The position numbers were made by a program, and so were the translations under genes. DNA of 64,000 nt from Psychromarinibacter sediminicola (GTDB lineage Bacteria; Pseudomonadota; Alphaproteobacteria; Rhodobacterales; Rhodobacteraceae): positions 1 through 64,000 of the forward strand of contig NZ_JARGYC010000004.1 in NCBI RefSeq assembly GCF_029168335.1, given 5' to 3'. Below, piece by piece: positions 43,359 through 51,662 of the stretch (position 1 is the first letter of the stretch; every line of letters begins with the position of its first letter). Under the pieces are notes generated by a model that made no database searches, had not been told where the DNA came from, and was given only the letters and a program-made list of their open reading frames with translations.

Positions 43359-45244
43359 CGGGCGTCCTCCGTCTGGTCCAGCACATCGGCCTCGGGATGC
43401 ATCTGCAGGTCGTAGAGCGCCTTGTAGCGGCCGCCCAGTGCCAGGAGTTCCTCATGCGTGCCCCGCTCGACGATCCGGCCGTTCTCCAGAAACAGGATGC
43501 GGTCGGCGTGCATCAGGCTGGCCAGCCGGTGCGCCACGATCAGCGTGACGCGGTCCCTGGCATAGTCCTTCAACGCGGCGCGGATGCGGGTTTCGGTGCC
43601 GGCGTCGATCGCGGCCGTGGAATCGTCGAAGATCAGCACCGCGGGCTCCATCATCAGCGTCCGCGCGATGGACAGCCGCTGGCGCTGGCCGCCCGACAGC
43701 GACACGCCGCGTTCGCCCACGACGGTGCGGTACTGGTGCGGCAGGCCGAGCACGTAGTCGTGCAGCTGCGCCGAGTCCGCGCTGCCGCGGATCCGGCGAT
43801 CCTCGCTGAACGGGGCGGCATAGGCGATGTTGTTCTCGATGGTGGTGGTGAACAGGAAGCTGTCCTGCTGCACGATCGCCACCGCCTGGCGCACCGAGGA
43901 CAGCGTCACGTCGCGGATATCCTGCCCGTCGATGGTGATCGCGCCCTCGGTCGCGTCGTAGAAGCGCGGGATCAGGTGCATCAGCGTGGTCTTGCCGGCC
44001 CCGGGCGGGCCGATGATGCCGATGGTCTCGCCGCGCGTCGCCTCGAAGGAGATGCCGGATATCGCGCGCTGTTCGCCGGCGCCGTGATAGGCGAAACCCA
44101 CATTGTCCAGCCGCAGCGTGCCGTCGGTGATCTTCAGGTCCTGCGCGCCCGGCGCGTCGTCGATCTCGACCGGCATGTCCAAGAGCTGGAACAGCCGCGC
44201 CCCGCAGGTGGAGGCGCGGGCATAGGCATTGACCATCAGGCCGAGCTGGCGGACCGGCATCTGCAGGATCGTCATGAAGGTCAGGAAGGTCGCCAGCGTG
44301 CCCACCGTGATCTCGCCCGACGCCACCTGCCGGCCGCCGAACAGCAACACCAGCCCCATCGCGGCGAAGAAGGCAAAGGTCATGGCCGAGGTGTTGCGCA
44401 CCCGCACGTCGATGCGGCGGTGGCTGAGCTCCAGCGCGTCCTTCGACGAGCGGTCGAACTTCGCCATCTCGTGATCCTGCGCGGCGAAGGCGCGGACCAC
44501 GCGGATGCCGGCCAGGTTCTCCTCCATCTTCTGGCTCAGCACGCCCAGCTTCTCCTGCAGGATCAGCCAGGTGCGCCGCAGGGTCAGCTGCATGACCGAG
44601 CTGCGCCAGGCCGCGAAGGGCACGAAGGACAGCGCCAGCAGCCCCAGCACCACGTCGGTGGACAGCAAAAGCCACGCACCGATGCCGATCAGCAGGGTCA
44701 GGAGCAGCGTGCGCACCAGCGCGGTAGAGAAATACATCCGCACCCCCTCCAGGTCGAGCATGCCCACCGTGATCAGGTCGCCCGAATGGGTGCGGTCGTG
44801 GAACGAGAAGGGCAGCCTTTGCACCTTGTCGTAGATCGCGTTGCGCAGATCCTGCGCCAGCGCGTGGCCCACCGATTCCGCGGCGTAGTTCTGCGCCAGC
44901 GTGAACAGCCCGCGCAGCACGCTCGCGCCCAGGAGCGTCAGCGCGATGACGACCAGCGCCCCGACATCCGGGTCCGCGCCGGCCATTGCCTGGGTCCGGT
45001 CGACCGCGTCGCCCAGGATGACGGGGATCGCCAGCTGCATCACCACCGCCGCCACGGTGGCGGCAAAGGCGATCCCGGCCCGCCGGGGATAGCGAAAGCA
45101 CATCCGGGTGATGCGCGCGATCGCGCCCAGGCCCTTCTGGGTGTCGACGGCGGCGGTCCGGCGAAACATGCGGTCGTCGGGCGCATTGTCGGGCGCGGCG
45201 TCGGGCGCAGTTTCGGGCGCGGAGGCGTGATCTGGCCGTGTCAT
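43355..45244 (-). CDS. ABC exporter subunit A (degenerate Walker B)
   Basis: This 629-aa half-transporter has an N-terminal acidic leader (MTRPDHASAPETAPDAA), six TM helices and an ATPase domain. It has Walker A IGPPGAGKTTLM, canonical signature LSGGQRQRL and H-loop VAHRLASL. The Walker B is AVLIFDDSTAAID with Asp in place of the catalytic Glu. It supplies the degenerate half of the asymmetric pair described for subunit B. Start ATG at 45244 was chosen as the first in-frame codon after the intergenic region. Confidence 0.92.
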   Translation of the reverse strand: MTRPDHASAPETAPDAAPDNAPDDRMFRRTAAVDTQKGLGAIARITRMCFRYPRRAGIAFAATVAAVVMQLAIPVILGDAVDRTQAMAGADPDVGALVVIALTLLGASVLRGLFTLAQNYAAESVGHALAQDLRNAIYDKVQRLPFSFHDRTHSGDLITVGMLDLEGVRMYFSTALVRTLLLTLLIGIGAWLLLSTDVVLGLLALSFVPFAAWRSSVMQLTLRRTWLILQEKLGVLSQKMEENLAGIRVVRAFAAQDHEMAKFDRSSKDALELSHRRIDVRVRNTSAMTFAFFAAMGLVLLFGGRQVASGEITVGTLATFLTFMTILQMPVRQLGLMVNAYARASTCGARLFQLLDMPVEIDDAPGAQDLKITDGTLRLDNVGFAYHGAGEQRAISGISFEATRGETIGIIGPPGAGKTTLMHLIPRFYDATEGAITIDGQDIRDVTLSSVRQAVAIVQQDSFLFTTTIENNIAYAAPFSEDRRIRGSADSAQLHDYVLGLPHQYRTVVGERGVSLSGGQRQRLSIARTLMMEPAVLIFDDSTAAIDAGTETRIRAALKDYARDRVTLIVAHRLASLMHADRILFLENGRIVERGTHEELLALGGRYKALYDLQMHPEADVLDQTEDAR

Positions 45245-45335
45245 CTCGCTTGTACCGCCGGCGCTGCGCCGCGGCCTCCTGCTGGGTCCGGCGTCGCGCC
45301 GGTGTGTGGATAACTGCGCGTTTCGAAGCCAGCCG

Positions 45336-45357
45336 CTGCAGGTCCGCACTGCAGGTC
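45336..45357 (+). repeat. Two direct CTGCAGGTC copies
   Basis: CTGCAGGTC occurs at 45336-45344 and 45349-45357, a 13-bp period, about 100 bp upstream of the exporter operon. It may be a regulator site. Confidence 0.4.
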
Positions 45358-45518
45358 AGAGGGGATGGCACGGCGCCAAGCACGCCCGGACCGGGCGTAG
45401 CTCGCGTATAGCAGCCTGGTTCACGGATTTACAAGATTGCCCGGACAAAGCGATGACGGCTTTGCCGCGATCGGCATCGAGCGCCTCGGGCCACGGGCCG
45501 GCCGCGTCCGCCGCGCCG

Positions 45519-46346
45519 TCAGGCGTCCGGGTCGGGTTTCGGCGGCCGGCCCGAATGCGTCCAGCCGGCGGGTCTGACGGTCCGCTCGGCGTCGAGCGCC
45601 TCTTCGGTCAGGAACTTCGTCGTGCTCCAGCCGCCGTCCACGGCCAGCGTCTGCCCGTTGATCCAGCCCGAGGCGGGCGAGGAGAGAAACCAGATCGCCT
45701 CGGCCACGTCCTCGGGACGGCCCATGCGGGGCGAGGGCGTCATGTCCAGGTTCATCCGGCGGAAGCCCTCGACCTGCAGCCGGTCCTCCGTCATCGGGGT
45801 CGGCACCACCCCGGGCGCGACCGAGTTGCTGCGGATGCCGGCGGATCCGTACTGGCAGGCCATGTGCCGGGTCAGCCCGTCGAGCCCCGCCTTGGCCGCG
45901 GCATAGGCGCCGCCGCGCAGCCCGCCGAGGATGGCGAAAGTGGAGGAGACGTTGACGATGGTGGCCTCGTCGCCGAAGGCGCTAAGCGCCGCGCGGCACA
46001 TGCGGAACGGGGCGCGCAGCATCAGCCCGAGGAACCGGTCGAGCGTCGCGTCGTCGGTGTCGTGGACGGGCTTCGGCCCGCCCATGCCGGCGTTGTTGAC
46101 AAGGTGGTCGAGCCGCCCGAAGGCCGCGGTGGCCGCGGCCACCGCCCGCTCCGGGGCGTCGTCGGCCGTCACGTCGACCGCGAGCGTCTCCAGCGGCGCG
46201 TCGAGGTCGGAACACTCCGCCCGCATCCGGTCGAGTTTCTCCGGATCCCGGCCGACGCCGACCACGGCGCAGCCGTTCTTCAGGAAGGTGCGGGCCGTGG
46301 CCAGGCCGATCCCGCTGGAAGCTCCGGTGATCAGGGCGACGCGCAT
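45519..46346 (-). CDS. Short-chain dehydrogenase/reductase
   Basis: This 275-aa NAD(P)-dependent SDR has the Rossmann motif TGASSGIGLA at residues 7-16. It also has NNAG around residue 88, VNVSSTFAI and the catalytic YAAAK. Its start lies inside the small acyl-CoA dehydrogenase gene (16-bp overlap), so it is the last gene of a minus-strand operon with the dehydrogenase pair. In this setting it probably oxidises a 3-hydroxyacyl or ring hydroxyl of a CoA-bound intermediate. Confidence 0.92.
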   Translation of the reverse strand: MRVALITGASSGIGLATARTFLKNGCAVVGVGRDPEKLDRMRAECSDLDAPLETLAVDVTADDAPERAVAAATAAFGRLDHLVNNAGMGGPKPVHDTDDATLDRFLGLMLRAPFRMCRAALSAFGDEATIVNVSSTFAILGGLRGGAYAAAKAGLDGLTRHMACQYGSAGIRSNSVAPGVVPTPMTEDRLQVEGFRRMNLDMTPSPRMGRPEDVAEAIWFLSSPASGWINGQTLAVDGGWSTTKFLTEEALDAERTVRPAGWTHSGRPPKPDPDA

Positions 46347-47335
46347 GGGGTCCTCCTAGGCCGGTTGGTGCGGGGCGCGAGGGCGGCCGGCAGATCGAGC
46401 AGCGGCGCCGGTTCGCCCAGCCGTATCAGGACATGGGCCTGTTTCAGATAGTGGTGGATGTCGGCCTCGGCCGAGAAACCGATGCCGCCATGGACCTGGA
46501 TCGCGGTGCGCGTGTTGAACAGCGCGGCCCGCGGCGCCAGGCGGCGCAGGGCGGCGACCTGGAAGGCGGCGTCGTCGCGGCCGTCGCGGGCGGCTATGGC
46601 GGCCATGTCGAGCTGGGCCGACAGCATCTCGGCCTGCAGGCCCATATTCGCGCAATGGTGCTTGATGGCCTGGAACGCGCCGATCGGCTTGCCAAACTGG
46701 CGCCGGGTCTGCGCGTAGTCGACGGCGAGGTCGCGGGCGGCCTCGGCGATGCCCAGAAGCTGGGCGGAGACCAGCAGGTCGGCGGTCAGACAGGCCCTGT
46801 CGTCGCCCTCGGCGATCCTGCGGCCGCGGCCCGGGGCCAGCCGGCTGGTGGCGATGCCGCCGTGGCCGAGCCCCGCGACCGGCTCGGGCGCCGTGCCGCC
46901 GAGCTCGATGAGCGACAGCCGCCGGCCCTCGAACGCAAGCGCGAGCGCGGCGCCCTCGGCGTCGATCAGCAGGTGGCCGTCGCCGTGCGGGAGGGCGGGG
47001 CAGACCTCGGCCGCGCCGGCGGCGATGCGCTCGGCGAGCGCCGGTTCCGCCTGCCGCGCGGCCAGACGGCAGGCCAGCGCCCCCGCGACGGCCCTTGGCG
47101 AGACGAGATGGTGGCCGAGACGGACATGCAGCAGCGCCTCCTCGACCAGCGTGAAGCCCGCGCCGCCGTCCTCTTCTGACGCCGCCAGGAGGAAGCCGCC
47201 GAACTCCGCAAGCGCCGCCATGCTGTCGGTGCGGGGCTCCCGAAGCCGGGCGACCGGGTAATGCGCCGCCAGCATCGCCGTCGCGGCGTCGAGGATCTGG
47301 CGCTGGTCGTCGGTGCGGTTCAGATCGCAGGTCAT
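46331..47335 (-). CDS. Small acyl-CoA dehydrogenase subunit, pair 1
   Basis: This 334-aa protein is an acyl-CoA dehydrogenase-type chain shorter than the usual 380 aa. It has a weakly conserved N-terminal part and RDLAVDYAQTRRQFGKPIGAFQAIKHH in the C-terminal FAD-binding helical bundle. The end reads AIQVHGGIGFSAEADIHHYL. The normal YEGT catalytic motif is absent. It follows a larger dehydrogenase gene by four bases, which suggests a heteromeric enzyme like ChsE/FadE pairs used for steroid or branched acyl chains. Confidence 0.85.
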   Translation of the reverse strand: MTCDLNRTDDQRQILDAATAMLAAHYPVARLREPRTDSMAALAEFGGFLLAASEEDGGAGFTLVEEALLHVRLGHHLVSPRAVAGALACRLAARQAEPALAERIAAGAAEVCPALPHGDGHLLIDAEGAALALAFEGRRLSLIELGGTAPEPVAGLGHGGIATSRLAPGRGRRIAEGDDRACLTADLLVSAQLLGIAEAARDLAVDYAQTRRQFGKPIGAFQAIKHHCANMGLQAEMLSAQLDMAAIAARDGRDDAAFQVAALRRLAPRAALFNTRTAIQVHGGIGFSAEADIHHYLKQAHVLIRLGEPAPLLDLPAALAPRTNRPRRTPCASP

Positions 47336-47339
47336 GGCC

Positions 47340-48461
47340 CTAGCTCCGCGGCAGGCCGAGAATGCGCTCGGCGATGATGTTGCGCTGGATCTCGGCGGTG
47401 CCGCCGGCGATCGTTTCCGAATAGGCCTCCAGGTAGTCGTGGGTCGGCGGCGTGTCGGTCAGCGCCTCGGCCCCCAGGATGTCCATCGACGCCTGCGCGA
47501 TGCGCTGGGCGAGTTCGGCGAAGACCAGGCGCATCAGCGAGCCGTCGGAGGATGTGGCGGAGTCGCGGAACACGGTGCGGTAGGTCATGGCGCGCAGCGC
47601 GGCGGCCTCGGCCCGCAGATCGGCCAGCCGCTCGGCCGTGGCGCTGCCGGGGGCGGGCTCGGCCCGGGCGATCAGGTCCTCGACCTTGATCGACAGGGCC
47701 AGTTGCACGCCCATCGCGGCGGTCCGGCGCTCGAACCCCAGGGTCGTCATCGCGGTGCGCCAGCCGTCGTGGAGGCCGCCGACGACGTTCGACAGCGGAA
47801 TGCGCACGTCGTCGTAGAACACTTCGGCGAAATGCGTCACGCCGGCCATGTTGCGGATCGGACGTACGGTGATGCCGGGGGCCGTCATGTCGCAGATCAC
47901 CCAGGACAGGCCGCGGTGGCGGTCCTGGTCGGGATCGGTGCGGATCAGCAGTTCCTGGTAGTCGGCGATGTCGGCGAAACTGGTCCAGATCTTCTGGCCG
48001 TTGACGACGATCTCGTCGCCCTCGACGCGGCCGGTCGCGGCGAGCGACGCGAGGTCCGAGCCGGCGCCGGGTTCCGAGAAGCCCTGGCACCAGACGGAGC
48101 GGCCCTCCAGGATGCGGGGCAGGTGAAACGCCTTCTGCGCGTCGCTGCCCAGCGCGATCAGCGTGGGGCCGGCATGGTTGACCGCGACGAAGGTGCAGTC
48201 GAGCACCGAGGGCGCCCGGGCGCGGACGTATTCCTCGTACCACAGGATCAGCTTTTCCCCCGGGGCGCCTTGGCCGCCGTATTCGCGGGGCCAGCCGAGG
48301 CCGGACCAGCCGCCCGCGTGGCAGGTCGCGAGCCAGTCGAGCGCATAGTCGCGGGCGGGCTGGCCGTCGTAGGGCGCAGGCGCCGCGGGCACGTTGTCGG
48401 CCAGCCAGTCGCGGGCGGCGCGGCGGAAGCATTCGTCGTCCTCGGTGATGTCCAGGCGCAT
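47340..48461 (-). CDS. Large acyl-CoA dehydrogenase subunit, pair 1
   Basis: This 373-aa protein has the full acyl-CoA dehydrogenase layout: VWCQGFSEPGAGSDLASL for FAD and substrate, NGQKIWTSFADIADY, and a C-terminal ETIAGGTAEIQRNIIAERIL. At the place of the classic Y-E-G-T catalytic glutamate there is A-G-G-T, so the base must be elsewhere or in the partner chain. The start at 48461 gives MRLDITEDDECF. It heads the minus-strand operon with the small chain and the SDR. A 17-bp candidate operator lies 120 bp upstream. Confidence 0.87.
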   Translation of the reverse strand: MRLDITEDDECFRRAARDWLADNVPAAPAPYDGQPARDYALDWLATCHAGGWSGLGWPREYGGQGAPGEKLILWYEEYVRARAPSVLDCTFVAVNHAGPTLIALGSDAQKAFHLPRILEGRSVWCQGFSEPGAGSDLASLAATGRVEGDEIVVNGQKIWTSFADIADYQELLIRTDPDQDRHRGLSWVICDMTAPGITVRPIRNMAGVTHFAEVFYDDVRIPLSNVVGGLHDGWRTAMTTLGFERRTAAMGVQLALSIKVEDLIARAEPAPGSATAERLADLRAEAAALRAMTYRTVFRDSATSSDGSLMRLVFAELAQRIAQASMDILGAEALTDTPPTHDYLEAYSETIAGGTAEIQRNIIAERILGLPRS

Positions 48462-48580
48462 TGCGGGCTCAGCGCCTTCCGGCCGGGGCGGCCCGGCGGC
48501 GCCCGCGGACGCCCGCGCCGCATGTGACTCCGGGCTGGCCGGTGGTCGACGACATGCGCAAATCCTTCCTCCCGTTCGCG

Positions 48581-48597
48581 ATCCCATTATATGGACC
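48581..48597. promoter_or_regulatory. IclR-type operator candidate, site A
   Basis: ATCCC-ATTATAT-GGACC is a degenerate copy of the 17-bp dyad found at 48740 and 55842. It lies upstream of the minus-strand dehydrogenase operon. Confidence 0.4.
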
Positions 48598-48739
48598 GTG
48601 CTGGCCGCCACCCGTCCGGCAGCGCCGGCCGGAAGGGTAAAGCCCTGACCGGCATTGTTCAACTCCGATGTGCCGCCGCTCAGCTTGACAGGCGCACGGT
48701 CTCGCGGCACGGTTCGGGGACTGCACCGACAGGAATGCC

Positions 48740-48756
48740 GTCCCGAATAATGGGAT
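48740..48756. promoter_or_regulatory. IclR-type operator candidate, site B
   Basis: GTCCC-GAATAAT-GGGAT is a near-perfect dyad with an AT-rich 7-bp centre. It ends 31 bp before the plus-strand dehydrogenase start, a position typical for repression or activation at a promoter. Confidence 0.5.
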
Positions 48757-48787
48757 AACGATCGGATAAGGCGGGGGGAGGACGCGC

Positions 48788-49942
48788 TTGCATTTCGACT
48801 GGACCGAGGAGGATCGCGCGTATCGGGCACGGGTTCGGGACTTCCTGCACCGCGAGCTTCCGCCGGACTGGCCGGAGATCGCGCGCCACGGGCCGGGGTC
48901 GAGGGCGCAGACCGATTTCAGCCTGGAGTTCTGCCCGAAGCTGGCCGAGGCCGGGCTTCTGGTACCGCACTGGCCCGAGGACTGGGGCGGCGCCGACCGC
49001 CCGACCTGGGAGCATTTCATCCTGGGCGAGGAGATGTGGGCCGCCGGCGAGCCGCGCGGGGCGCAATACATGAACGTCAACTGGATCGGCCCGACGCTGA
49101 TGCGCTTCGGCACCGAGGAGCAGAAACGCCGCTACATCCCGCCGATGGCGGCCGGCCGGGCGATCTGGTGCCAGGGGTTCTCGGAGCCGAACGCCGGCTC
49201 CGACCTGGCCGCGTTGCGCACGCGCGCGGTGCGGGACGGCGACGACTATGTCATCGACGGAACCAAGATCTGGACCTCCTATGCCGGGATGGCCGAGACT
49301 TGCTTTTTGCTGGCGCGCACCGGCGGGCCCGAGAGCGGCAAGGCGGGCATCGCGATCTTCCTCGTCCCGATGGACACGCCGGGCATCGAGGTCAGGGCGA
49401 TTCCCAGCCTGATCGGTCACGGCGACATCCACGAGGTGTTCTTCACCGGGATGCGCGTGCCGGCGACGGCGCGGCTGGGCGAGGAGGGCGAGGCCTGGTC
49501 GATCATCCGCTTCGCGCTCGCGAACGAGCGGGTCGGCATCCCGCGCTACGAGCTGTCCGCCCGCGTGCTGGAGCAGATGGTGGAGGATCTCAGGCAGCAG
49601 GGGCGCTTCGACGACCCGGTGATACAAAGCCGCGCCGGCGCGGCGGCCGCGGATTGCGAGGCGGCGCGGATGCTGACCTACCGCGTCGTCGACGGCAAGG
49701 CGCGCGGCGCGGCGCCGGGCGCCGAGGCCAGCGTCGCGCGGGTCGCGGTGGTGGCGGCCGAGAACGCGGTGATGGATTTCGGGCTCGACTTCCTGCCCGA
49801 GGCCTTCTCGGGCGGGGCGCGGCCCGCCTACTTGTCGCATCACGAGCGCGCCATCGTGACCGGTATCGCGGCCGGCGCGGCGGAAATCCAGCTCAATCTG
49901 ATCGCGCACCGGTTTCTCGATCTGCCGAAGGTGGCCTCCTGA
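48788..49942 (+). CDS. Large acyl-CoA dehydrogenase subunit, pair 2
   Basis: This 384-aa acyl-CoA dehydrogenase starts at TTG after GGGGGGAGG. MHFDWTEEDRAYRARVRDFLHREL opens the N-terminal helices. WCQGFSEPNAGSDLAAL and GTKIWTSYAGMAE form the middle. The C-terminus is ATVTGIAAGAAEIQLN-like (IVTGIAAGAAEIQ), so the classic catalytic Glu is replaced by Ala. It is followed with a one-base overlap by a small subunit, mirroring the divergent operon. Substrate unknown. Confidence 0.86.
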   Translation: MHFDWTEEDRAYRARVRDFLHRELPPDWPEIARHGPGSRAQTDFSLEFCPKLAEAGLLVPHWPEDWGGADRPTWEHFILGEEMWAAGEPRGAQYMNVNWIGPTLMRFGTEEQKRRYIPPMAAGRAIWCQGFSEPNAGSDLAALRTRAVRDGDDYVIDGTKIWTSYAGMAETCFLLARTGGPESGKAGIAIFLVPMDTPGIEVRAIPSLIGHGDIHEVFFTGMRVPATARLGEEGEAWSIIRFALANERVGIPRYELSARVLEQMVEDLRQQGRFDDPVIQSRAGAAAADCEAARMLTYRVVDGKARGAAPGAEASVARVAVVAAENAVMDFGLDFLPEAFSGGARPAYLSHHERAIVTGIAAGAAEIQLNLIAHRFLDLPKVAS

Positions 49943-50862
49943 TGCGGTTCGAGCCGAACGAAGACCAGGCCACGTTCCTCTCGGTCCTCGACCAGATGGC
50001 CGAGGACGCGGGCGCGGCCTGGGAGGTTCCGGCCGACTGGTCGCGGTTCCAGTGGGCCGCAGGGCTCGACCGGACGCTGGAGGAGAACGGCTTTTTCGAT
50101 TGCGCGGCCGAAGAGTCGCTCGGCCCCGTGGCGGCGGCGGCGATGGTGCACCGGCTGGCGCGGCTGCCGGTAACGCTGGAGGTCGCGGCCTCGGCCCTGC
50201 TGCGCCCGTTCCTGCCCAAGGGCCTGCCGCGCCCGGTCGCGGTGATCGACGACAGCCCGGCGGCGCCGATCCGGTTCCTGCCGGTCGCGGCGTCGGTTCT
50301 GTCGCTCTCGGGCGACGCGGTGCGCGTGGCGGTCCTGGCGGAGGGCGACGTACGGCCGGTGGACAGCCTATTCGCCTATCCGATGGGGGTGTTCGCCCGG
50401 ACCATCGGCGACTGGCAAAGGCTCGACGCCGACCCGAACGCGGTGCGCGAGGCCTGGCGCGTCGCGCTGGCGGCCGAGCTGGGCGGCACCCTGCGCGGCG
50501 GCCAGGACGCCGTGCTGGCGCATGTGCGCGAGCGGCGCCAGTTCGGCCAGCCGCTGGGCAGCTTCCAGGGGGTTCAGCACCGGCTCGCGGGCGCGGGCAC
50601 GAAGATCGAGGCGGCCTACTGGATGACGCTGCGCGCGGCGCAGGGCGTGGATCCGGCCGACTCCGCCGTCGCGCTGGGCTATGTCCAGAATGCCGCGACG
50701 GCGGCGGTCTACGACCTGCACCAGTTCATGGGCGCCATGGGCCTGACCCTGGAACACCCGTTGCACCGCTGGACCTATCGCGCGCGGCTGCTGAAATCCG
50801 CGTTGGGCGGCCCGAGCGGCAATTTCGGGCTCGTCGCGCGCCGGAAATGGAGAGCCGCATGA
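49942..50862 (+). CDS. Small acyl-CoA dehydrogenase subunit, pair 2
   Basis: This 306-aa chain is truncated compared with normal acyl-CoA dehydrogenases and lacks the N-terminal substrate-binding blocks. RERRQFGQPLGSFQGVQHRLAG and HQFMGAMGLTLEHPLHRWTYRARLL mark the C-terminal FAD-binding bundle. It overlaps both neighbours (TGATG and ATGA), so it is made together with the large subunit, probably as a heterotetramer. Confidence 0.83.
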   Translation: MRFEPNEDQATFLSVLDQMAEDAGAAWEVPADWSRFQWAAGLDRTLEENGFFDCAAEESLGPVAAAAMVHRLARLPVTLEVAASALLRPFLPKGLPRPVAVIDDSPAAPIRFLPVAASVLSLSGDAVRVAVLAEGDVRPVDSLFAYPMGVFARTIGDWQRLDADPNAVREAWRVALAAELGGTLRGGQDAVLAHVRERRQFGQPLGSFQGVQHRLAGAGTKIEAAYWMTLRAAQGVDPADSAVALGYVQNAATAAVYDLHQFMGAMGLTLEHPLHRWTYRARLLKSALGGPSGNFGLVARRKWRAA

Positions 50863-51653
50863 GCGAGCCGCCCGCCTTCGAGATGCTGACGCTGTCCCGC
50901 CGGGGGCGCCGGCTGGACATCACGCTGAACCGGCCCGAGGCAATGAACGCCTTCGGCAAGGTGATGCATGCCGAACTGGTCGACGCGCTGCGCTTCGCCG
51001 CGGGCGACGACGGCTCGGACGTGATCGTGCTGACCGGGGCGGGCAAGGCGTTCTCGGCCGGGGGCGACCTGGCGCGGATCGAGGAGTTCCAGGCCGACCC
51101 GTCCGAGTTCGACCGCGAGGCCGAGGATGCCAAGCGGATCGTCTTCACGCTGCTCGACATCGAAAAGCCGGTGATCGCGCGGCTGAACGGCGCGGCCGTG
51201 GGGCTGGGCGCGACGCTGGCGCTGCTCTGCGACGTGATCTTCGCCGCCGATCACGCCAAGATCGGCGATCCGCACGTGACGGTCGGGCTGGTGGCGGGCG
51301 ATGGCGGCGCGGTGATCTGGCCGCAGCTCATAGGCTTCGCGCGGGCCAAGGAATACCTGATGACCGGCCGGCTCCTGACCGCGGCCGAGGCGGCGGAGAT
51401 CGGGCTGATCAACCACGCCGTTCCGGCCGCCGAGCTGGATGCGCGCGTGGATGCGTTCTGCGACGAGCTGCTCGGCGGTTCGACGCAGGCGATCCGCTGG
51501 ACCAAGACGGTGGTGAACCTGGAGCTCAAGCGCATCGCGCATGCGCTGATGGATCCGGGGATCGCCTACGAGTCGCTGTCGGTGCGCAGCGAGGACCATG
51601 CCCGCGCGGTCCGCGCGATGCGGCAGGAGATCGCCCGGAAGAAGGGCGGCTAG
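50859..51653 (+). CDS. Enoyl-CoA hydratase/isomerase family protein
   Basis: This 264-aa crotonase-fold protein has the oxyanion-hole blocks AFSAGGDLARI and ARLNGAAVGLGATLALL. IGDPHVTVGLVAGDGGAVIW replaces the usual PEITLG...GAGG block, so neither of the two standard catalytic glutamates is obvious. It may hydrate, isomerise or cleave a CoA-thioester. It lies in the plus-strand dehydrogenase operon, immediately after the small subunit. Confidence 0.9.
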   Translation: MSEPPAFEMLTLSRRGRRLDITLNRPEAMNAFGKVMHAELVDALRFAAGDDGSDVIVLTGAGKAFSAGGDLARIEEFQADPSEFDREAEDAKRIVFTLLDIEKPVIARLNGAAVGLGATLALLCDVIFAADHAKIGDPHVTVGLVAGDGGAVIWPQLIGFARAKEYLMTGRLLTAAEAAEIGLINHAVPAAELDARVDAFCDELLGGSTQAIRWTKTVVNLELKRIAHALMDPGIAYESLSVRSEDHARAVRAMRQEIARKKGG

Positions 51654-51662
51654 GATGTCCCG

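Larger units (their letters stand above)
48462..48787. promoter_or_regulatory. 326-bp divergent region between two dehydrogenase operons
   Basis: This gene-free stretch separates the two acyl-CoA dehydrogenase operons. It contains two copies of a GTCCC-N7-GRGAY-like motif, at 48581-48597 and 48740-48756, one near each promoter. No confident -35/-10 pair is seen. Confidence 0.6.

Noticed and set aside
39598-43415. Giant open frames over 1000 aa on both strands across the kinase/exporter region
   Set aside because: They run through two real genes in wrong frames, with Arg/Gly/Ala-rich composition and no domain.
45305-45313. Perfect DnaA-box sequence TGTGGATAA
   Set aside because: It is a single copy without other boxes, AT-rich DNA or origin-linked genes, so it is most likely chance.
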